A stretch of DNA of 64,000 nt from Pantoea sp. GD03673 (GCF_029844725.1 NZ_JAOCKJ010000002.1:62001-126000); one strand, 5' to 3'; counted from the stretch's first letter, positions 38,713-51,339 are shown. Translations and numbers: made by a program. Notes: generated by a model not told the origin, from the sequence alone.

Positions 38713-39951
38713 ATGAGCACCCGACATCCTGTGATGAAAAAAACACTGATCGTGCTGGCCCTGATCGCCGTGGCCGCTGGCGGCTACTATGCGTGGCAGC
38801 ACAATGCACAGCCACAGAGCAGCAGCCAGACGGATTCACCCGCGCCGCGTGGCGGCAAAGGGGGGGGTGATGGCGCGCGTCGTCCTCTCGCGCCAATTCA
38901 GGCGGCAACCGCCACCCGCCAGAGCGTGCCGCAATTCCTCAGCGGGCTGGGTACCGTCACCGCCGCTAACACGGCCACGGTGCGCAGCCGGGTCAATGGC
39001 GATCTGCTGGCGATCCACTTCATCGAAGGCCAGCAGGTCAAAGCGGGCGATCTTCTGGCAGAGGTTGACCCACGGCCTTATCAGGTGGCGTTAACCCAGG
39101 CGCAGGGCCAGCTGGCGAAAGATCAGGCGACGCTGGCTAATGCCCGTCGCGATCTGGCGCGCTTCGAAAAGCTGGCAAAAACCTCGCTGGTGTCGCAACA
39201 GGAGCTGGATACCCAGCGCTCACTGGTGAATGAAACGCTCGGTACCCTGAAAGCGGACGAAGGCAGCGTCGCCAGTGCGCAACTCAACCTGACGTACAGC
39301 CGAATTACCGCACCGATTGCCGGGCGGGTCGGACTGAAACAGGTGGATGTGGGCAACTATGTCACCAGCGGCGACACCACCGGTATTGTGGTGATTACCC
39401 AGACGCACCCGATTGATGTGGTTTTTACCCTGGCGGAAAACAGCATCAGTTCGATTCAGCAGGCGCAGAGAAGCGGCCAGCCGCTGCTGGTGGAGGCCTG
39501 GGATCGCAGCAATCAGAATCTGATCGCCAGCGGCAAACTGCTGAGCCTCGATAACCAGATTGATGTCACCACCGGCACCATCAAAATCAAAGCGCGTTTT
39601 GACAATCAGGACGACACGCTGTTTCCCAACCAGTTCGTCAATGTACGGCTGAAGGTCAACACCCTGCAGGATGCGGTGGTGATCCCGCCTGCCGCCTTGC
39701 AGATGGGCAATGAAGGCCACTTTGTCTGGGTGGTTAACAGTGACAACAAAGTCAGCAAGAAAAGCGTGATTGCCGGTCTGCAGGATAGTGAGAAAGTGGT
39801 GGTCAGCGCCGGTCTGGAAGCGGGTGAGCGCGTTGTGACCGATGGGCTGGATCGCCTGACCGAAGGCGCGAAAGTCGAGGTAGTCGCGCCGCAGAGCAAC
39901 GCACCGCGTGCCACCCGTGCGACCCTGCCGTCAAAAGGAGAGCGTGAGTAA
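38713..39951 (+). CDS. mdtA: MdtA: membrane fusion protein of the MdtABC efflux pump
   Basis: Periplasmic adaptor of the RND pump MdtABC-TolC (412 residues). One N-terminal hydrophobic anchor ([17 protein letters not shown]) is followed by a proline/glycine-rich linker, the lipoyl half ([14 protein letters not shown]), a coiled-coil hairpin ([20 protein letters not shown]) and the beta-barrel region ([17 protein letters not shown]). An ATG at 38734 is an alternative start. It is the first gene of the mdtABCD-baeSR operon; no clear BaeR box was recognised upstream. The stop overlaps the mdtB start. Confidence 0.95.
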   Translation: MSTRHPVMKKTLIVLALIAVAAGGYYAWQHNAQPQSSSQTDSPAPRGGKGGGDGARRPLAPIQAATATRQSVPQFLSGLGTVTAANTATVRSRVNGDLLAIHFIEGQQVKAGDLLAEVDPRPYQVALTQAQGQLAKDQATLANARRDLARFEKLAKTSLVSQQELDTQRSLVNETLGTLKADEGSVASAQLNLTYSRITAPIAGRVGLKQVDVGNYVTSGDTTGIVVITQTHPIDVVFTLAENSISSIQQAQRSGQPLLVEAWDRSNQNLIASGKLLSLDNQIDVTTGTIKIKARFDNQDDTLFPNQFVNVRLKVNTLQDAVVIPPAALQMGNEGHFVWVVNSDNKVSKKSVIAGLQDSEKVVVSAGLEAGERVVTDGLDRLTEGAKVEVVAPQSNAPRATRATLPSKGERE

Positions 39952-42900
39952 TGCAGGTCATGCCTCCCGATCACAGTGGCGGGCCGTCACGCCTGTTTAT
40001 TCTGCGCCCGGTCGCCACCACGCTGTTGATGATTGCGATTTTGCTGGCTGGCGTACTGGGCTACCGCTTCCTTCCGGTCTCGGCACTGCCCGAAGTTGAC
40101 TACCCGACCATCCAGGTCGTGACGCTCTATCCGGGGGCCAGCCCGGATGTGGTCACCTCATCGATCACCGCCCCGCTTGAGCGCCAGTTTGGTCAGATGT
40201 CCGGCCTGAAGCAGATGGCGTCGCAAAGCTCTGGCGGTGCCTCGGTGGTGACGCTGCAGTTTCAACTGACGCTGCCGCTGGATGTGGCCGAACAGGAGGT
40301 GCAGGCTGCCATCAACTCCGCCACGAACCTGCTGCCCAACGACCTGCCCAATCCGCCGGTCTACAGCAAAGTGAACCCAGCCGATCCGCCAATCATGACG
40401 CTTGCCGTGACCACCCGCAGCATGCCGCTGACGCAGGTGCAGGACATGGTGGAAACGCGGATTGCGCAGAAGATCTCTCAGGTCAGCGGCGTCGGGCTGG
40501 TGACGCTCTCGGGCGGACAGCGTCCGGCGGTGCGGGTTAAAATGAATGCACAGGCGCTGGCAGCGCTGGGTCTGACCAGCGAAACGGTGCGCACCGCCAT
40601 CAGCAATGCCAACGTTAACTCCGCCAAAGGCAGCCTGGATGGCCCGACCCGCTCCGTCACCCTGTCAGCTAACGATCAGATGAAATCGGCGGAAGATTAT
40701 CGCCAGCTGATCATCAGCTATAAAAACGGGGCACCGGTGCGCCTGGGTGATGTGGCAACCATCGAACAGGGCGCAGAAAACAGCTGGCTCGGAGCCTGGG
40801 CTAACCGCGATGCGGCAATTGTGCTCAACGTTCAGCGTCAGCCCGGTGCCAATATCATCGCCACGGCAGACAATATCCGTGCCATGCTGCCCGCGCTGAC
40901 GGCCACGCTGCCTAAGTCGGTAGAGGTTAACCTGCTTACCGACCGCACCACCAACATTCGCGCTTCAGTAAACGACACGCAGTTTGAGCTGATGCTGGCG
41001 ATGGCACTGGTGGTGATGATCATCTACCTGTTTCTGCGCAACGTGCCCGCGACGCTGATTCCGGCGGTTGCTGTGCCGCTGTCGCTGATCGGCACCTTTG
41101 CAGCAATGTACTTTCTTGGTTTCTCCATCAATAACCTGACGCTCATGGCGCTGACCATCGCCACCGGCTTTGTGGTCGATGATGCCATCGTGGTGATTGA
41201 GAACATCTCACGTTACATCGAGAAAGGGGAAAAGCCACTGACCGCCGCGCTGAAAGGCGCCGGGGAGATTGGCTTCACCATCATCTCCCTCACCTTCTCA
41301 CTGATTGCGGTGCTGATCCCGCTGCTGTTTATGGGCGACGTGATTGGCCGCCTGTTCCGCGAATTTGCCGTGACGCTGGCGGTGGCGATTCTGATTTCGG
41401 CTGTCGTGTCACTGACGCTGACGCCGATGATGTGCGCCAGAATGCTGAGCGCGGAGTCGCTGCGTAAGCAGAACCGCTTTTCGCGCGCCAGCGAAGCGAT
41501 GTTTGATCGCATTGTCGCCTTCTACGGTCGTGGCCTGAGCCGGGTACTGAGCCATCCCTGGCTGACGCTGTCGGTGGCGCTGGGCACGCTGGTCCTGACG
41601 CTGCTGCTGTGGATGATGATCCCGAAAGGCTTTTTCCCGCAGCAGGACAACAGCATTATTCAGGGCACGCTGCAGGCACCGCAGTCGGTCTCCTACGCCA
41701 GTATGGCGCAGCGCACCCGCGATGTTGCCTCCATCATCATGAAAGATCCGGCGGTTCAGAGCATGACCTCGTTTGTCGGTGTGGATGGCACCAATGCCTC
41801 GCTGAACAGTGCGCGGCTGCAGATCACCCTCAAACCGCTGGATCAGCGCGACGACCGCATTCCTGCTATTCAGCAGCGCCTGCAGCAGCAGGTCAGTGAA
41901 GTGCCGGGCGTTCAGCTGTGGCTGCAGGCGGTACAGGATCTCACCATTGACACCCAGGCGAGCCGGACACCCTACCAGTTCACGCTGCAATCGGGCTCAC
42001 TCTCGTCGCTCAGCACCTGGGTGCCCGCCCTGCTGACCCGGCTCAGCACCCTGCCGCAACTGCGCGATGTCAGCAGTGACTGGCAGGATCAGGGACTGGA
42101 AGCCTATGTCAACGTGGACCGCGACAGCGCCAGCCGCCTCGGCATCAGCATGGCGGACGTCGATAACGCGCTTTATAACGCCTTTGGTCAGCGGCTGATC
42201 TCCACCATTTACACCCAGGCGAATCAGTATCGTGTCGTGCTGGAGCAGGAGAACAACGCCACGCCGGGTCTGCAGAGCCTGGAGGCGATTCGCCTGAACA
42301 GCAGCGACGGTGGCAGCGTGCCGTTAAGCGCCATTGCCCGCATTGAGCAGCGCAACACGCCGCTGAGCATTAACCATCTCGATCAGTTCCCGTCTGCAAC
42401 CTTCTCGTTCAACGTGGCTGACGGCTATTCACTGGAAGATGCGGTAAAAGCGGTGTCGCAGGCGGAAGCGCAGCTTGGCATGCCTGCCGAGCTGATGACC
42501 CAGTTCCAGGGCAGTACGCTGGCCTTTGAGGCGGCCCTGAGCAGCACGGTCTGGCTGATTGTGGCGGCCATCGTGGCGATGTACATCGTGCTGGGTGTGC
42601 TCTATGAGAGCTTTATTCACCCGATCACCATTCTGTCGACGCTGCCCACGGCGGGTGTCGGCGCGCTGCTGGCGCTGATGCTCAGCGGTAATGAGCTGGA
42701 TATTGTGGCGATTATCGGCATCATCCTGCTCATCGGCATCGTGAAAAAGAACGCCATCATGATGATCGACTTTGCGCTGGCAGCGGAACGTGAACAGGGC
42801 ATGAAACCGTACGACGCCATCTACCAGGCCTGCCTGCTGCGCTTCCGTCCGATTCTGATGACCACGCTGGCGGCCCTGCTCGGCGCACTGCCGCTGATGC

Positions 42901-43073
42901 TCAGCACGGGCGTCGGTGCCGAACTGCGTCATCCGCTGGGGATTGCGATGGTCGGCGGGTTGATTCTGAGTCAGGTACTGACGCTGTTCACCACGCCGGT
43001 CATTTACCTGCTGTTTGATCGTCTGGCACACGCCACCCGCCGCCGCTTTGGCCGCACGGAGGCCGCAGAGTGA
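39951..43073 (+). CDS. mdtB: MdtB: RND multidrug efflux transporter subunit
   Basis: RND transporter of 1040 residues with twelve membrane helices and two large periplasmic loops. It forms an MdtB2-MdtC heterotrimer in E. coli and exports bile salts and novobiocin using the proton gradient. [18 protein letters not shown] opens the first helix; the helix-4 proton-relay acidic pair is in [30 protein letters not shown] marks the second half. It overlaps mdtA by one base and mdtC by 4 bp. Confidence 0.96.
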   Translation: MQVMPPDHSGGPSRLFILRPVATTLLMIAILLAGVLGYRFLPVSALPEVDYPTIQVVTLYPGASPDVVTSSITAPLERQFGQMSGLKQMASQSSGGASVVTLQFQLTLPLDVAEQEVQAAINSATNLLPNDLPNPPVYSKVNPADPPIMTLAVTTRSMPLTQVQDMVETRIAQKISQVSGVGLVTLSGGQRPAVRVKMNAQALAALGLTSETVRTAISNANVNSAKGSLDGPTRSVTLSANDQMKSAEDYRQLIISYKNGAPVRLGDVATIEQGAENSWLGAWANRDAAIVLNVQRQPGANIIATADNIRAMLPALTATLPKSVEVNLLTDRTTNIRASVNDTQFELMLAMALVVMIIYLFLRNVPATLIPAVAVPLSLIGTFAAMYFLGFSINNLTLMALTIATGFVVDDAIVVIENISRYIEKGEKPLTAALKGAGEIGFTIISLTFSLIAVLIPLLFMGDVIGRLFREFAVTLAVAILISAVVSLTLTPMMCARMLSAESLRKQNRFSRASEAMFDRIVAFYGRGLSRVLSHPWLTLSVALGTLVLTLLLWMMIPKGFFPQQDNSIIQGTLQAPQSVSYASMAQRTRDVASIIMKDPAVQSMTSFVGVDGTNASLNSARLQITLKPLDQRDDRIPAIQQRLQQQVSEVPGVQLWLQAVQDLTIDTQASRTPYQFTLQSGSLSSLSTWVPALLTRLSTLPQLRDVSSDWQDQGLEAYVNVDRDSASRLGISMADVDNALYNAFGQRLISTIYTQANQYRVVLEQENNATPGLQSLEAIRLNSSDGGSVPLSAIARIEQRNTPLSINHLDQFPSATFSFNVADGYSLEDAVKAVSQAEAQLGMPAELMTQFQGSTLAFEAALSSTVWLIVAAIVAMYIVLGVLYESFIHPITILSTLPTAGVGALLALMLSGNELDIVAIIGIILLIGIVKKNAIMMIDFALAAEREQGMKPYDAIYQACLLRFRPILMTTLAALLGALPLMLSTGVGAELRHPLGIAMVGGLILSQVLTLFTTPVIYLLFDRLAHATRRRFGRTEAAE

Positions 43074-46000
43074 AGTTCTTTGCCCTGTTCATCCATCGGC
43101 CCGTCGCCACCACCCTGCTGACGGTGGCTATTGCGCTGGCGGGAATGCTGGGTTTCCGGCTGCTGCCAGTGGCCCCGCTGCCGCAGGTTGATTTCCCGGT
43201 GATTGTCATCTCCGCGTCGCTGCCGGGTGCCGCACCAGAGATCATGGCGTCGTCCGTGGCGACGCCGCTGGAGCGCTCGCTGGGCCGCATCGCCGGGGTC
43301 AGCGAAATGACCTCCACCAGTTCACTGGGCAGCACCCGGATCATTCTGGTGTTTGATTTTGATCGCGACATCAACGGCGCGGCACGTGACGTGCAGGCCG
43401 CGATCAATGCCGCGCAAAGCCTGCTGCCGACCGGCATGCCGTCGCGTCCGACCTATCGCAAAGTGAACCCCTCTGATGCGCCGATCATGATCATGACGCT
43501 GACCTCGGATACGTACAATCCGGGTCAGCTCTATGATTACGCCTCGACCCAGCTGGCGCAGAAGCTGTCGCAGATTGAGGGCGTGGGTGACGTCACCGTG
43601 GGCGGCAGCTCGCTGCCTGCGGTGCGCGTGGCGCTGAATCCTCAGGCACTGTTTAACCAGGGCGTGTCGCTGGATGCGGTGCGCACCGCCATCTCGAATG
43701 CTAATCAGCGTCGGCCGCAGGGCGCGCTGGATGACGCGCAGCAGCGCTGGCAGCTGCGTACCAATGACGCGCTGCAGACCGCCCGTGAATATCAGCCGCT
43801 GGTGGTGCACTACACCAACGGCGCGGCGGTCAGGCTGTCGGACGTGGCGACCGTTGAGGATTCGGTACAGGACGTGCGTAACGCCGGGATGTCACGCGGT
43901 AAACCGGCGGTGCTGCTGCTGATCCGCAAAACGCCTGACGCGAACGTGATCGACACGGTAGATCGGATCCGGGCCGAAATGCCGCTGCTGCATGAGGTCA
44001 TCCCCGCCGCCATCGACCTGCAGATTGCTCAGGATCGCTCGCCGACCATTCGCGCCTCGCTGCATGAAGTGGAGCAGTCACTGTCAATCGCCGTGGCGCT
44101 GGTCATTCTGGTGGTGTTTGTCTTCCTGCGCTCCGGTCGTGCCACGTTGATTCCCGCCGTGGCCGTGCCGGTCTCGCTGATTGGCACCTTTGCCGCAATG
44201 TACCTTTGTGGCTTCAGCCTGAATAACCTGTCGCTGATGGCGCTGACCATCGCCACCGGCTTTGTGGTGGATGATGCCATTGTGGTGCTGGAGAACATTG
44301 CCCGCCACATTGAAGCAGGCATGAAACCGCTGGCCGCCGCGCTGAAAGGGGTGCGGGAAGTGGGCTTTACCGTGCTGTCGATGAGCCTGTCGCTGGTTGC
44401 TGTGTTCCTGCCCCTGCTGATGATTGGCGGGCTGATTGGCCGCTTCTTCTCTGAGTTTGCCATCACGCTGTCGGTGGCGATTATCATCTCGCTGTTTATC
44501 TCTGTCACCCTGACACCGATGATGTGCGCCTGGCTGCTGAAACCCCACGCGCCCCGCAGCCAGCCGCGTCGGCGTGGCGCAGGTCGGCTGCTGATGGCCA
44601 TCCAGCAGGGTTACGGTCGTTCGCTTAACGTGGTGCTGAACCATGCTCGCTGGATCATGCTGCTGTTTCTCGCCACCATCTTCCTGACCGGCTGGCTGTT
44701 CGTGCATATTCCGAAAACCTTTATGCCGGAACAGGATACCGGGCGGCTCTCCGGTTTTATCTCTGCCGACCAGAGCATTTCGTTTCAGGCGATGCGCAGT
44801 AAGCTGCAGGATTTTATGGAGATCGTCGGGGCCGATCCCGCCGTGGACAGCGTCGTGGGCTTTACCGGTGGCATGCGCACCAACAGCGGCTCAATGTTTA
44901 TCTCACTGAAGCCGCTGTCGGAGCGCAAAGAGAGCGCCGTAGAGATTATTGCCCGGCTGCGCAACAAACTGGCGAAAGAGCCGGGAGCCAGCCTCTATCT
45001 GAATGCGGTGCAGGATCTGCGGGTCGGTGGCCGGGAATCAAATGCTGGCTATCAGTATTCGCTGCTGTCGGACGATCTCGCCGCGCTGCGGACGTGGGAG
45101 CCGAAAATCCGTGAGGCCTTCTCTGCCCTGCCCCAGCTGGCGGATGTGAACTCCGATCAGCAGGATAAAGGCAGTGAGATGGCACTGACTTATGACCGGG
45201 AAAGCATGGCGCGGCTCGGTATCGACGTCTCTCAGGCCAATGCGCTGCTGAACAACGCCTTTGGTCAGCGTCAGATCTCCACCATCTACCAGCCGCTGAA
45301 CCAGTACAAAGTGGTGATGGAGGTTGATCCGCGCTACACCCAGGATATCAGCGCGCTGTCGCAGATGTTTGTGATTAACACTGAAGGTAAAGCGATTCCG
45401 CTGTCGTGGTTCGCCCACTGGCAACCGGCAAATGCGCCGCTGTCGGTGAACCATGAAGGGCTGTCGGCCGCCTCGACCATCTCATTCAACCTGCCAGAGG
45501 GTGTGTCGCTGTCGCAGGCGTCGGAAGCGATTGAACGCACCATGACCGCCATCGGCGTGCCGTCCAGCGTGCGCGGCAGCTTTGCCGGTACGGCGCAGGT
45601 GTTTCAGCAGTCGCAGAGCAGCCAGCTCTGGCTGATGCTGGCGGCGATTGCCGCGGTCTATATTGTGCTGGGCATTCTCTATGAGAGCTATGTGCATCCG
45701 CTGACGATCCTGTCTACCCTGCCCTCGGCAGGTGTCGGTGCGCTGCTGGCGCTGGAACTGTTTGATACGCCCTTTAGCCTGATTGCGCTGATCGGTATTC
45801 TGCTGCTTATCGGTATCGTGAAAAAGAACGCCATCATGATGGTCGATTTTGCACTGGAGGCAGAACGCAACGGCCAGCTCAGCGCACGGGAGGCGATATT
45901 CCAGGCCTGCCTGTTGCGCTTCCGGCCGATTATGATGACCACGCTGGCGGCGCTGTTTGGTGCGCTGCCGCTGGTAGTAAGCAGCGGCGACGGTGCCGAA

Positions 46001-46144
46001 CTGCGGCAGCCGCTGGGGATTACCATTGCGGGCGGACTGGTCATGAGCCAGCTGCTCACGCTCTACACAACGCCGGTGGTCTATTTAATGATGGATAAGC
46101 TGCGGCGGAAAAAACGTCCGCTGGCCGCCGCGCAGCAGCCGTGA
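43070..46144 (+). CDS. mdtC: MdtC: RND multidrug efflux transporter subunit
   Basis: Second RND subunit of MdtABC, 1024 residues (E. coli 1025), beginning [19 protein letters not shown]. It keeps [15 protein letters not shown] in helix 4 and [20 protein letters not shown] in the second half. It is paralogous to mdtB throughout, and long stretches of identical codons are shared between the two. Presence of both B and C types supports a heteromeric pump. Confidence 0.96.
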   Translation: MKFFALFIHRPVATTLLTVAIALAGMLGFRLLPVAPLPQVDFPVIVISASLPGAAPEIMASSVATPLERSLGRIAGVSEMTSTSSLGSTRIILVFDFDRDINGAARDVQAAINAAQSLLPTGMPSRPTYRKVNPSDAPIMIMTLTSDTYNPGQLYDYASTQLAQKLSQIEGVGDVTVGGSSLPAVRVALNPQALFNQGVSLDAVRTAISNANQRRPQGALDDAQQRWQLRTNDALQTAREYQPLVVHYTNGAAVRLSDVATVEDSVQDVRNAGMSRGKPAVLLLIRKTPDANVIDTVDRIRAEMPLLHEVIPAAIDLQIAQDRSPTIRASLHEVEQSLSIAVALVILVVFVFLRSGRATLIPAVAVPVSLIGTFAAMYLCGFSLNNLSLMALTIATGFVVDDAIVVLENIARHIEAGMKPLAAALKGVREVGFTVLSMSLSLVAVFLPLLMIGGLIGRFFSEFAITLSVAIIISLFISVTLTPMMCAWLLKPHAPRSQPRRRGAGRLLMAIQQGYGRSLNVVLNHARWIMLLFLATIFLTGWLFVHIPKTFMPEQDTGRLSGFISADQSISFQAMRSKLQDFMEIVGADPAVDSVVGFTGGMRTNSGSMFISLKPLSERKESAVEIIARLRNKLAKEPGASLYLNAVQDLRVGGRESNAGYQYSLLSDDLAALRTWEPKIREAFSALPQLADVNSDQQDKGSEMALTYDRESMARLGIDVSQANALLNNAFGQRQISTIYQPLNQYKVVMEVDPRYTQDISALSQMFVINTEGKAIPLSWFAHWQPANAPLSVNHEGLSAASTISFNLPEGVSLSQASEAIERTMTAIGVPSSVRGSFAGTAQVFQQSQSSQLWLMLAAIAAVYIVLGILYESYVHPLTILSTLPSAGVGALLALELFDTPFSLIALIGILLLIGIVKKNAIMMVDFALEAERNGQLSAREAIFQACLLRFRPIMMTTLAALFGALPLVVSSGDGAELRQPLGITIAGGLVMSQLLTLYTTPVVYLMMDKLRRKKRPLAAAQQP

Positions 46145-46189
46145 TGGGTGTGGCAGACACCGCACGGGACGCCTTAATCGGGGGGATCG

Positions 46190-47596
46190 ATGACGACGCA
46201 AAGCACGCAGGTCCGCTGGCAACTGTGGATTGTTGCTATCGGGTTCTTTATGCAGACGCTGGATACCACCATCGTCAATACCGCGATCCCGTCGATGGCG
46301 CACGATCTGGGGGTCAGCCCGCTGCACATGCACTCGGTGATCGTCTATTACGTCCTGACGGTTGCGGTGATGCTACCGGTCAGCGGCTGGCTGGCCGATC
46401 GCTTTGGCGTGCGCAACATCTTCTTCAGCGCGATTGTGCTGTTCAGCCTCGGTTCGCTGCTGTGCGCCCTTTCCGGCACGCTGGATCAGCTGGTGCTGTC
46501 GCGGGTGGTTCAGGGGATTGGCGGGGCGATGATGGTGCCGGTGGGCCGCCTGACGGTGATGAAAATCGTGCCGCGTGAGCAATATATGTCCGCCATGACT
46601 TTTGTGACCCTGCCCGGCCAGATCGGCCCGCTGCTCGGCCCCGCGCTGGGCGGTGTGCTGGTGGAGTACGCCAGCTGGCACTGGATCTTTCTGATCAATA
46701 TCCCGGTCGGCATTGCAGGCGCGATTGCCACCCTGATGCTGATGCCGAACTACAGCATGCAGACGCGCCGCTTTGATTTTGGCGGTTTTATCCTGCTGGC
46801 AGCCGGGATGGCCACCCTGACCCTGGCGCTGGATGGTCAGCGCAGCAGCGGCGGCTCGCCGTTGCTGCTGGGTGCCATGATCCTCACGGGTCTGTTCTCG
46901 CTGCTGTTCTATTTGATGCACGCGCGCGGCAATGATAATGCGCTGTTCAGCCTGAAGCTGTTCGATAATCGCATCTACACCATCGGCCTGCTCGGCAGTT
47001 TTACCGGACGCATCGGCAGCGGCATGCTGCCCTTTATGACCCCTATTTTCCTGCAGCTCGGCATGGGTTATAGCCCGTTTCACGCCGGTCTGATGATGAT
47101 TCCGATGGTGCTGGGCAATATGGGGATGAAGCGCATTGTGGTGCGCATCGTCAACCTCTACGGCTATCGCAACGTGCTGGTGATGTCGACCGTGGCGCTG
47201 GCGCTGGTGGTGCTGCTCTTCCCGCTGGTCGCCATGCTGGGCTGGGTCTGGCTGCTGCCGCTGGTGCTGTTTATGCAGGGCATGGTCAACGCCATTCGCT
47301 TCTCGTCAATGAATACCCTGACGCTGAAGGAGCTGCCTGATGAGCTGGCCTCCAGCGGAAACAGCCTGCTGTCGATGATTATGCAGCTGTCGATGAGTGT
47401 GGGTGTCACCGTGGCCGGCCTGCTGCTGGGCGCGTTTGCCCAGGAGAGCACGGCGAACAGCGCCGTGGAACACCAGATGTTTATTTATACCTACCTTTGC
47501 ATGTCGCTGATTATCATTCTGCCCGCGCTGGTGTTCTGGCGCGTGCCGCCACAGGCGAGCACCAATGTTGATCTGCGACCCCGGAGAAAAAAATGA
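46190..47596 (+). CDS. mdtD: MdtD: MFS transporter (DHA2 type)
   Basis: Major facilitator of 468 residues with about fourteen hydrophobic helices, of the DHA2 drug:H+ antiporter group: [16 protein letters not shown] in helix 1, [11 protein letters not shown] in loop 2-3 and [17 protein letters not shown] near helix 5. In E. coli MdtD is not required for MdtABC drug resistance; a role in citrate or iron-related efflux has been proposed there. It is 45 bp after mdtC and overlaps baeS by 4 bp. Confidence 0.93.
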   Translation: MTTQSTQVRWQLWIVAIGFFMQTLDTTIVNTAIPSMAHDLGVSPLHMHSVIVYYVLTVAVMLPVSGWLADRFGVRNIFFSAIVLFSLGSLLCALSGTLDQLVLSRVVQGIGGAMMVPVGRLTVMKIVPREQYMSAMTFVTLPGQIGPLLGPALGGVLVEYASWHWIFLINIPVGIAGAIATLMLMPNYSMQTRRFDFGGFILLAAGMATLTLALDGQRSSGGSPLLLGAMILTGLFSLLFYLMHARGNDNALFSLKLFDNRIYTIGLLGSFTGRIGSGMLPFMTPIFLQLGMGYSPFHAGLMMIPMVLGNMGMKRIVVRIVNLYGYRNVLVMSTVALALVVLLFPLVAMLGWVWLLPLVLFMQGMVNAIRFSSMNTLTLKELPDELASSGNSLLSMIMQLSMSVGVTVAGLLLGAFAQESTANSAVEHQMFIYTYLCMSLIIILPALVFWRVPPQASTNVDLRPRRKK

Positions 47597-48981
47597 GTGT
47601 TAACCTGCGCCTGGGGATCGGGGCCAAACTGTTTATGGCGATCTTTGCCACCTGCATGCTGGTGCTGATCACCATGCACTGGGGGGTTCGCCTCAGTTTC
47701 GAACATGGCTTTGTCGACTACATTAAGCGCGGCAACGAGCAGCGGCTGCATCTGCTCAGCGATGCCCTGGCCGATCAATATGAGCAGCACGGCAACTGGG
47801 ATTTTTTGCGCCACAACGATCGGCTGGTGTTCACCATGCTGCGTTCCCTGGAGCAGAATCCTGACAGCAACAGCCAGCTGCCGCCGCACGGCTGGCGCAC
47901 CCAGTTCTGGATCCTCGATCAGCAATATAAAGTGATGGTCGGCCCGCGTGCGCCGGTGCCGCCGGAGGGGACGCGCCGTAACATTGCCACCAGCACCGGC
48001 AAGGTGGTGGGCTGGGTAATCGGCTCGCCGCCGGAGCGGCTGACGCGCAGTACCGACATCAACTTTGATCAACAGCAGCGGCGCACCAGCTGGATGATTG
48101 TGGGGCTGTCAACGCTGCTGGCGGCGATGGCGACCTGGCTGATGGCACGCGGCCTGCTGGCACCGGTTAAGCGGCTGGTCGATGGCACGCATCATCTGGC
48201 CGCCGGTAATTTTGCCACGCGCGTTGAGGTCAGCAGCCGGGATGAGCTGGGCCAGCTGGCCGGTGACTTTAACCTGCTCGCCAGCTCGCTGGAAAAAAAT
48301 GAGAGCATGCGCCGCGCCTTTATGGCTGATATCTCCCACGAGCTGCGCACCCCCCTGGCGATCCTGCGCGGCGAGCTGGAAGCCATGCAGGATGGCGTGC
48401 GCAAACTGACACCGGACGCCATCGCCTCGCTGCAGAGTGAAGTGGTGGTGCTGACCAAACTGGTTGAGGACCTGCATCAGCTGTCGCTGTCGGATGTGGG
48501 TGCCCTTGCCTACCGCAAGCAGGCGACCGATCTGGTGCAGCTGCTGGAAGTCACCGCAGGCAGTTTTGCTGAACGCTATCGCGCACACGGTCTGACGCTG
48601 AAGCTGAATCTGCCCGATAACGCCCCTTTCTTCGGCGATCCCGACCGCCTGATTCAGCTGTTCACCAACCTGCTGGAGAACAGCCTGCGTTACACCGACA
48701 GCGGTGGCCGGGTTGAAGTAACGCTGAAGTATGAAGAACCGCACTGGCATATTGAGTTTGACGACAGCGCACCGGGCGTGGACAGAGAACATCAGGTACA
48801 GATTTTTGAACGATTCTTCCGCACCGAAGGCTCGCGCAATCGCGCCAGCGGCGGCTCGGGCCTGGGCCTTGCCATCTGTAAGAATATTGCTGATGCCCAC
48901 GGCGGCGATATACATGCGGCGCACTCTGATTTAGGTGGACTGAAAATCGCGCTACACTTGCGCTATGTTCCCCCTATGTAG
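47593..48981 (+). CDS. baeS: BaeS: envelope-stress sensor histidine kinase
   Basis: Sensor kinase of 462 residues: membrane helices near residues 10-35 and 165-185 bracket a periplasmic domain, followed by HAMP, the HisKA dimerisation helix with the phosphorylated His249 in [13 protein letters not shown], and the HATPase domain with N box (LLENSLRYT), D/F box ([12 protein letters not shown]) and G box ([13 protein letters not shown]). With BaeR it answers envelope damage, indole and metals and induces mdtABCD. The 4-bp overlap with mdtD keeps it in the pump operon. Confidence 0.95.
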   Translation: MSVNLRLGIGAKLFMAIFATCMLVLITMHWGVRLSFEHGFVDYIKRGNEQRLHLLSDALADQYEQHGNWDFLRHNDRLVFTMLRSLEQNPDSNSQLPPHGWRTQFWILDQQYKVMVGPRAPVPPEGTRRNIATSTGKVVGWVIGSPPERLTRSTDINFDQQQRRTSWMIVGLSTLLAAMATWLMARGLLAPVKRLVDGTHHLAAGNFATRVEVSSRDELGQLAGDFNLLASSLEKNESMRRAFMADISHELRTPLAILRGELEAMQDGVRKLTPDAIASLQSEVVVLTKLVEDLHQLSLSDVGALAYRKQATDLVQLLEVTAGSFAERYRAHGLTLKLNLPDNAPFFGDPDRLIQLFTNLLENSLRYTDSGGRVEVTLKYEEPHWHIEFDDSAPGVDREHQVQIFERFFRTEGSRNRASGGSGLGLAICKNIADAHGGDIHAAHSDLGGLKIALHLRYVPPM

Positions 48982-48987
48982 ACGCTT

Positions 48988-49695
48988 ATGAGCCAGGAAA
49001 ACCACGACCCGCTGATTCTGGTGGTCGAAGATGAGCCGAAACTGGCGCAGCTGATGATCGATTATCTGCACGCCTCCAACTTCCGTACCCATCACATCGC
49101 CGACGGCAACGCCGTGCTGGACTATGTGCGCCAGACGCCACCCGATCTGATGCTGCTGGACCTGATGCTGCCGGGTACGGATGGCCTGACGCTGTGCCGC
49201 GAAATCCGTCGCCACTCCGAACTGCCGATTATTATGGTCACGGCCCGCACCGAAGAGATTGATCGGCTGCTGGGGCTGGAGCTGGGCGCGGATGACTACA
49301 TCTGCAAACCCTTCAGCCCGCGTGAAGTGGTGGCGCGGGTCAAAACGATTCTGCGCCGGGTAAAACGCTCGGCGGAAGAGCCGCAAAGCGTCTCGTTACT
49401 GCGGGTCGATGAGAGCCGTTTCTTCGCCAGCTGGCGCGAAAAGCCGCTGGATCTTACCCCGGCGGAGTTCCGCCTGCTGAAAACCCTGTCGCTGGAGCCG
49501 GGCAAGGTTTTTTCACGCGAACAGCTGCTCAACCATCTTTATGATGACTATCGGGTGGTTACCGACCGCACCATCGACAGCCATATCAAGAATCTGCGGC
49601 GCAAGCTGGAGAATCTCGACAGCGAGCAGCCCTTTATTCGCGCCGTCTACGGCATGGGCTATCGCTGGGAAGCCGATGCCTGTCATTTGATCTAG
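48988..49695 (+). CDS. baeR: BaeR: envelope-stress response regulator
   Basis: OmpR/PhoB-type response regulator of 235 residues. The receiver domain has [10 protein letters not shown], phosphoacceptor Asp58 in [11 protein letters not shown], and the conserved Lys in [13 protein letters not shown]; the winged-helix domain includes [25 protein letters not shown] and [12 protein letters not shown]. It activates mdtABCD-baeSR and spy in E. coli. It is 6 bp after baeS. No terminator is obvious in the 123-bp gap before trhP. Confidence 0.95.
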   Translation: MSQENHDPLILVVEDEPKLAQLMIDYLHASNFRTHHIADGNAVLDYVRQTPPDLMLLDLMLPGTDGLTLCREIRRHSELPIIMVTARTEEIDRLLGLELGADDYICKPFSPREVVARVKTILRRVKRSAEEPQSVSLLRVDESRFFASWREKPLDLTPAEFRLLKTLSLEPGKVFSREQLLNHLYDDYRVVTDRTIDSHIKNLRRKLENLDSEQPFIRAVYGMGYRWEADACHLI

Positions 49696-49818
49696 TTTGA
49701 TCCCGATCAATTTACTTCCCTTTTCTCACTGCCTACAATTCCGCACCGTTTGCAGGGCTTAATCGCCCTGCACCTGCCGCTTAAGGCGGCATACTGACCT
49801 GACATCAGTGAGAAGATC

Positions 49819-51198
49819 ATGAAACCCGAACTGCTTTCCCCCGCCGGTACGCTGAAAAACATGCGTTACGCCTTTGCTTATGGTGCCGATGCCGTCTATG
49901 CCGGTCAGCCCCGCTACAGCCTGCGGGTGCGCAACAACGAATTCACCCACGAGAACCTCGCGCTGGGCATCAATGAAGCACACGCGCTGGGCAAAAAATT
50001 CTACGTGGTGGTGAACATCGCGCCGCACAACGCCAAGCTGAAAACCTTTATTCGTGACTTAACGCCGGTGGTGGCGATGCAGCCCGACGCGCTGATCATG
50101 TCCGATCCGGGCCTGATTATGCTGGTGCGTGAGGCGTTCCCGTCAATGCCGATCCACCTGTCGGTGCAGGCCAATGCGGTCAACTGGGCCACAGTAAAAT
50201 TCTGGCAGCAGATGGGGCTGAGCCGGGTGATTCTGTCACGCGAGCTGTCACTGGAGGAGATCGCGGAGATCCGCCAGCAGGTGCCGGAGATGGAGCTGGA
50301 AGTCTTTGTTCATGGCGCACTGTGCATGGCCTATTCCGGTCGCTGTCTGCTGTCGGGCTACATGAACAAACGCGATCCGAATCAGGGCACCTGCACCAAT
50401 GCCTGCCGCTGGGAGTATAAAGTGGCAGAAGGCCAGCAGGATGAGGTGGGTAATATTGTCGGTATCCATGAGCCGATAGCCGTTCAGGATGTGACGCCCA
50501 CGCTGGGAGTGGGTCAGCCCACCGACAAGGTGTTTCTGCTGGAAGAGAAGATGAAACCGGGCGAGGTGATGAGCGCGTTTGAAGATGAACACGGCACCTA
50601 CATCATGAACTCGCGGGACCTGCGTGCGGTTGCGCACGTAGAGCGGCTCAGCGAGATGGGGGTGCATTCGCTCAAAATTGAGGGGCGAACCAAGTCCTAT
50701 TACTACTGCGCCCGCACCGCTCAGGTTTATCGCCGGGCGATTGATGATGCCGCAGCCGGTAAGCCGTTTGATCCCTCACTGCTGTTAACTCTGGAAGGCC
50801 TGGCACATCGCGGCTATACCGAGGGCTTCCTGCGCCGTCACACGCACGACAGCTACCAGAATTACCAGCAGGGCTTTTCGGTCTCGGATCGCCAGCAGTT
50901 CGTCGGCGAATTCACCGGCGAGCGCCGGGGCGAATGGGCTGAAGTGGCGGTGAAAAACAAGTTTATGCTGCACGACAGCGTGGAGATCATGACGCCTGAG
51001 GGCAACCTGAATTGCCAGCTCGATGCGCTGCAGAATGCACGCGGCGAACCGACCGGCGTGGCACCGGGCGACGGTCATCGCGTCTGGCTGCGGGCTCCTG
51101 AAGCGGTCGATCTGCGCTTTGCGCTGCTGCTGCGTAACTTCGATCATGGCGAAGATACCCGCGACCCTCATAATCGTTTACCAGTGGAAACAATTTGA
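49819..51198 (+). CDS. trhP: TrhP (YegQ): tRNA U34 5-hydroxylation protein, U32 family
   Basis: U32 peptidase-family protein of 459 residues (E. coli YegQ 453) that takes part in prephenate-dependent 5-hydroxylation of wobble uridine (ho5U/cmo5U) in tRNA. Signatures are KPELLSPAGTLKNMRYAFAY, EVFVHGALCMAYSGRCLLS and the cysteine pattern GTCTNACRW, which with other cysteines binds the Fe-S cluster; LKIEGRTKSYYYCA follows. It precedes cyaR and yegS. Confidence 0.94.
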   Translation: MKPELLSPAGTLKNMRYAFAYGADAVYAGQPRYSLRVRNNEFTHENLALGINEAHALGKKFYVVVNIAPHNAKLKTFIRDLTPVVAMQPDALIMSDPGLIMLVREAFPSMPIHLSVQANAVNWATVKFWQQMGLSRVILSRELSLEEIAEIRQQVPEMELEVFVHGALCMAYSGRCLLSGYMNKRDPNQGTCTNACRWEYKVAEGQQDEVGNIVGIHEPIAVQDVTPTLGVGQPTDKVFLLEEKMKPGEVMSAFEDEHGTYIMNSRDLRAVAHVERLSEMGVHSLKIEGRTKSYYYCARTAQVYRRAIDDAAAGKPFDPSLLLTLEGLAHRGYTEGFLRRHTHDSYQNYQQGFSVSDRQQFVGEFTGERRGEWAEVAVKNKFMLHDSVEIMTPEGNLNCQLDALQNARGEPTGVAPGDGHRVWLRAPEAVDLRFALLLRNFDHGEDTRDPHNRLPVETI

Positions 51199-51203
51199 GG
51201 AAA

Positions 51204-51219
51204 TCAGAACAGGATCACA
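51204..51219 (+). promoter_or_regulatory. CRP-binding site of cyaR
   Basis: TCAGAACAGGATCACA has a perfect distal half TCACA and a 3-of-5 proximal half with 6-bp spacing. Its centre is about 42 bp before the predicted cyaR start, the class II activator position, and a TATAGT -10 box is at 51241-51246. CyaR is CRP-activated in E. coli and Salmonella. Confidence 0.65.
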
Positions 51220-51253
51220 GACCCCTGTGCTGCGCTGCTTTATAGTCGCGCCT

Positions 51254-51339
51254 GCTGCTAACGAGTAACAACAAACGGCAGATTTACCAGGAACCACCTC
51301 ATTTACCCGCCCGGCTCCCCCGTGCGGGTTTTCTTTTTT
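51254..51339 (+). ncRNA. cyaR: CyaR (RyeE) Hfq-dependent small RNA
   Basis: Located just downstream of trhP, as in E. coli. The conserved seed region TACCAGGAACCACCTC at 51285-51300 is the part that pairs with ompX, nadE and luxS mRNAs. It is followed by the ACCCGC/GCGGGT terminator stem (51304-51330) and a T-rich tail. The predicted RNA is about 86 nt, against 87 in E. coli. The 5' end is set by a TATAGT -10 box 7 bp upstream. The upstream arm differs from E. coli while the seed is identical. Confidence 0.9.

Noticed and set aside
42429..43031. 200-codon minus-strand ORF opposite mdtB
   Set aside because: His/Gln/Arg-rich antisense frame typical of shadows in GC-rich coding sequence.
39951..46144. 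Long near-repeats between mdtB and mdtC
   Set aside because: They reflect ancient paralogy of the two RND subunits, which are both normally present in this operon, not a recent duplication.
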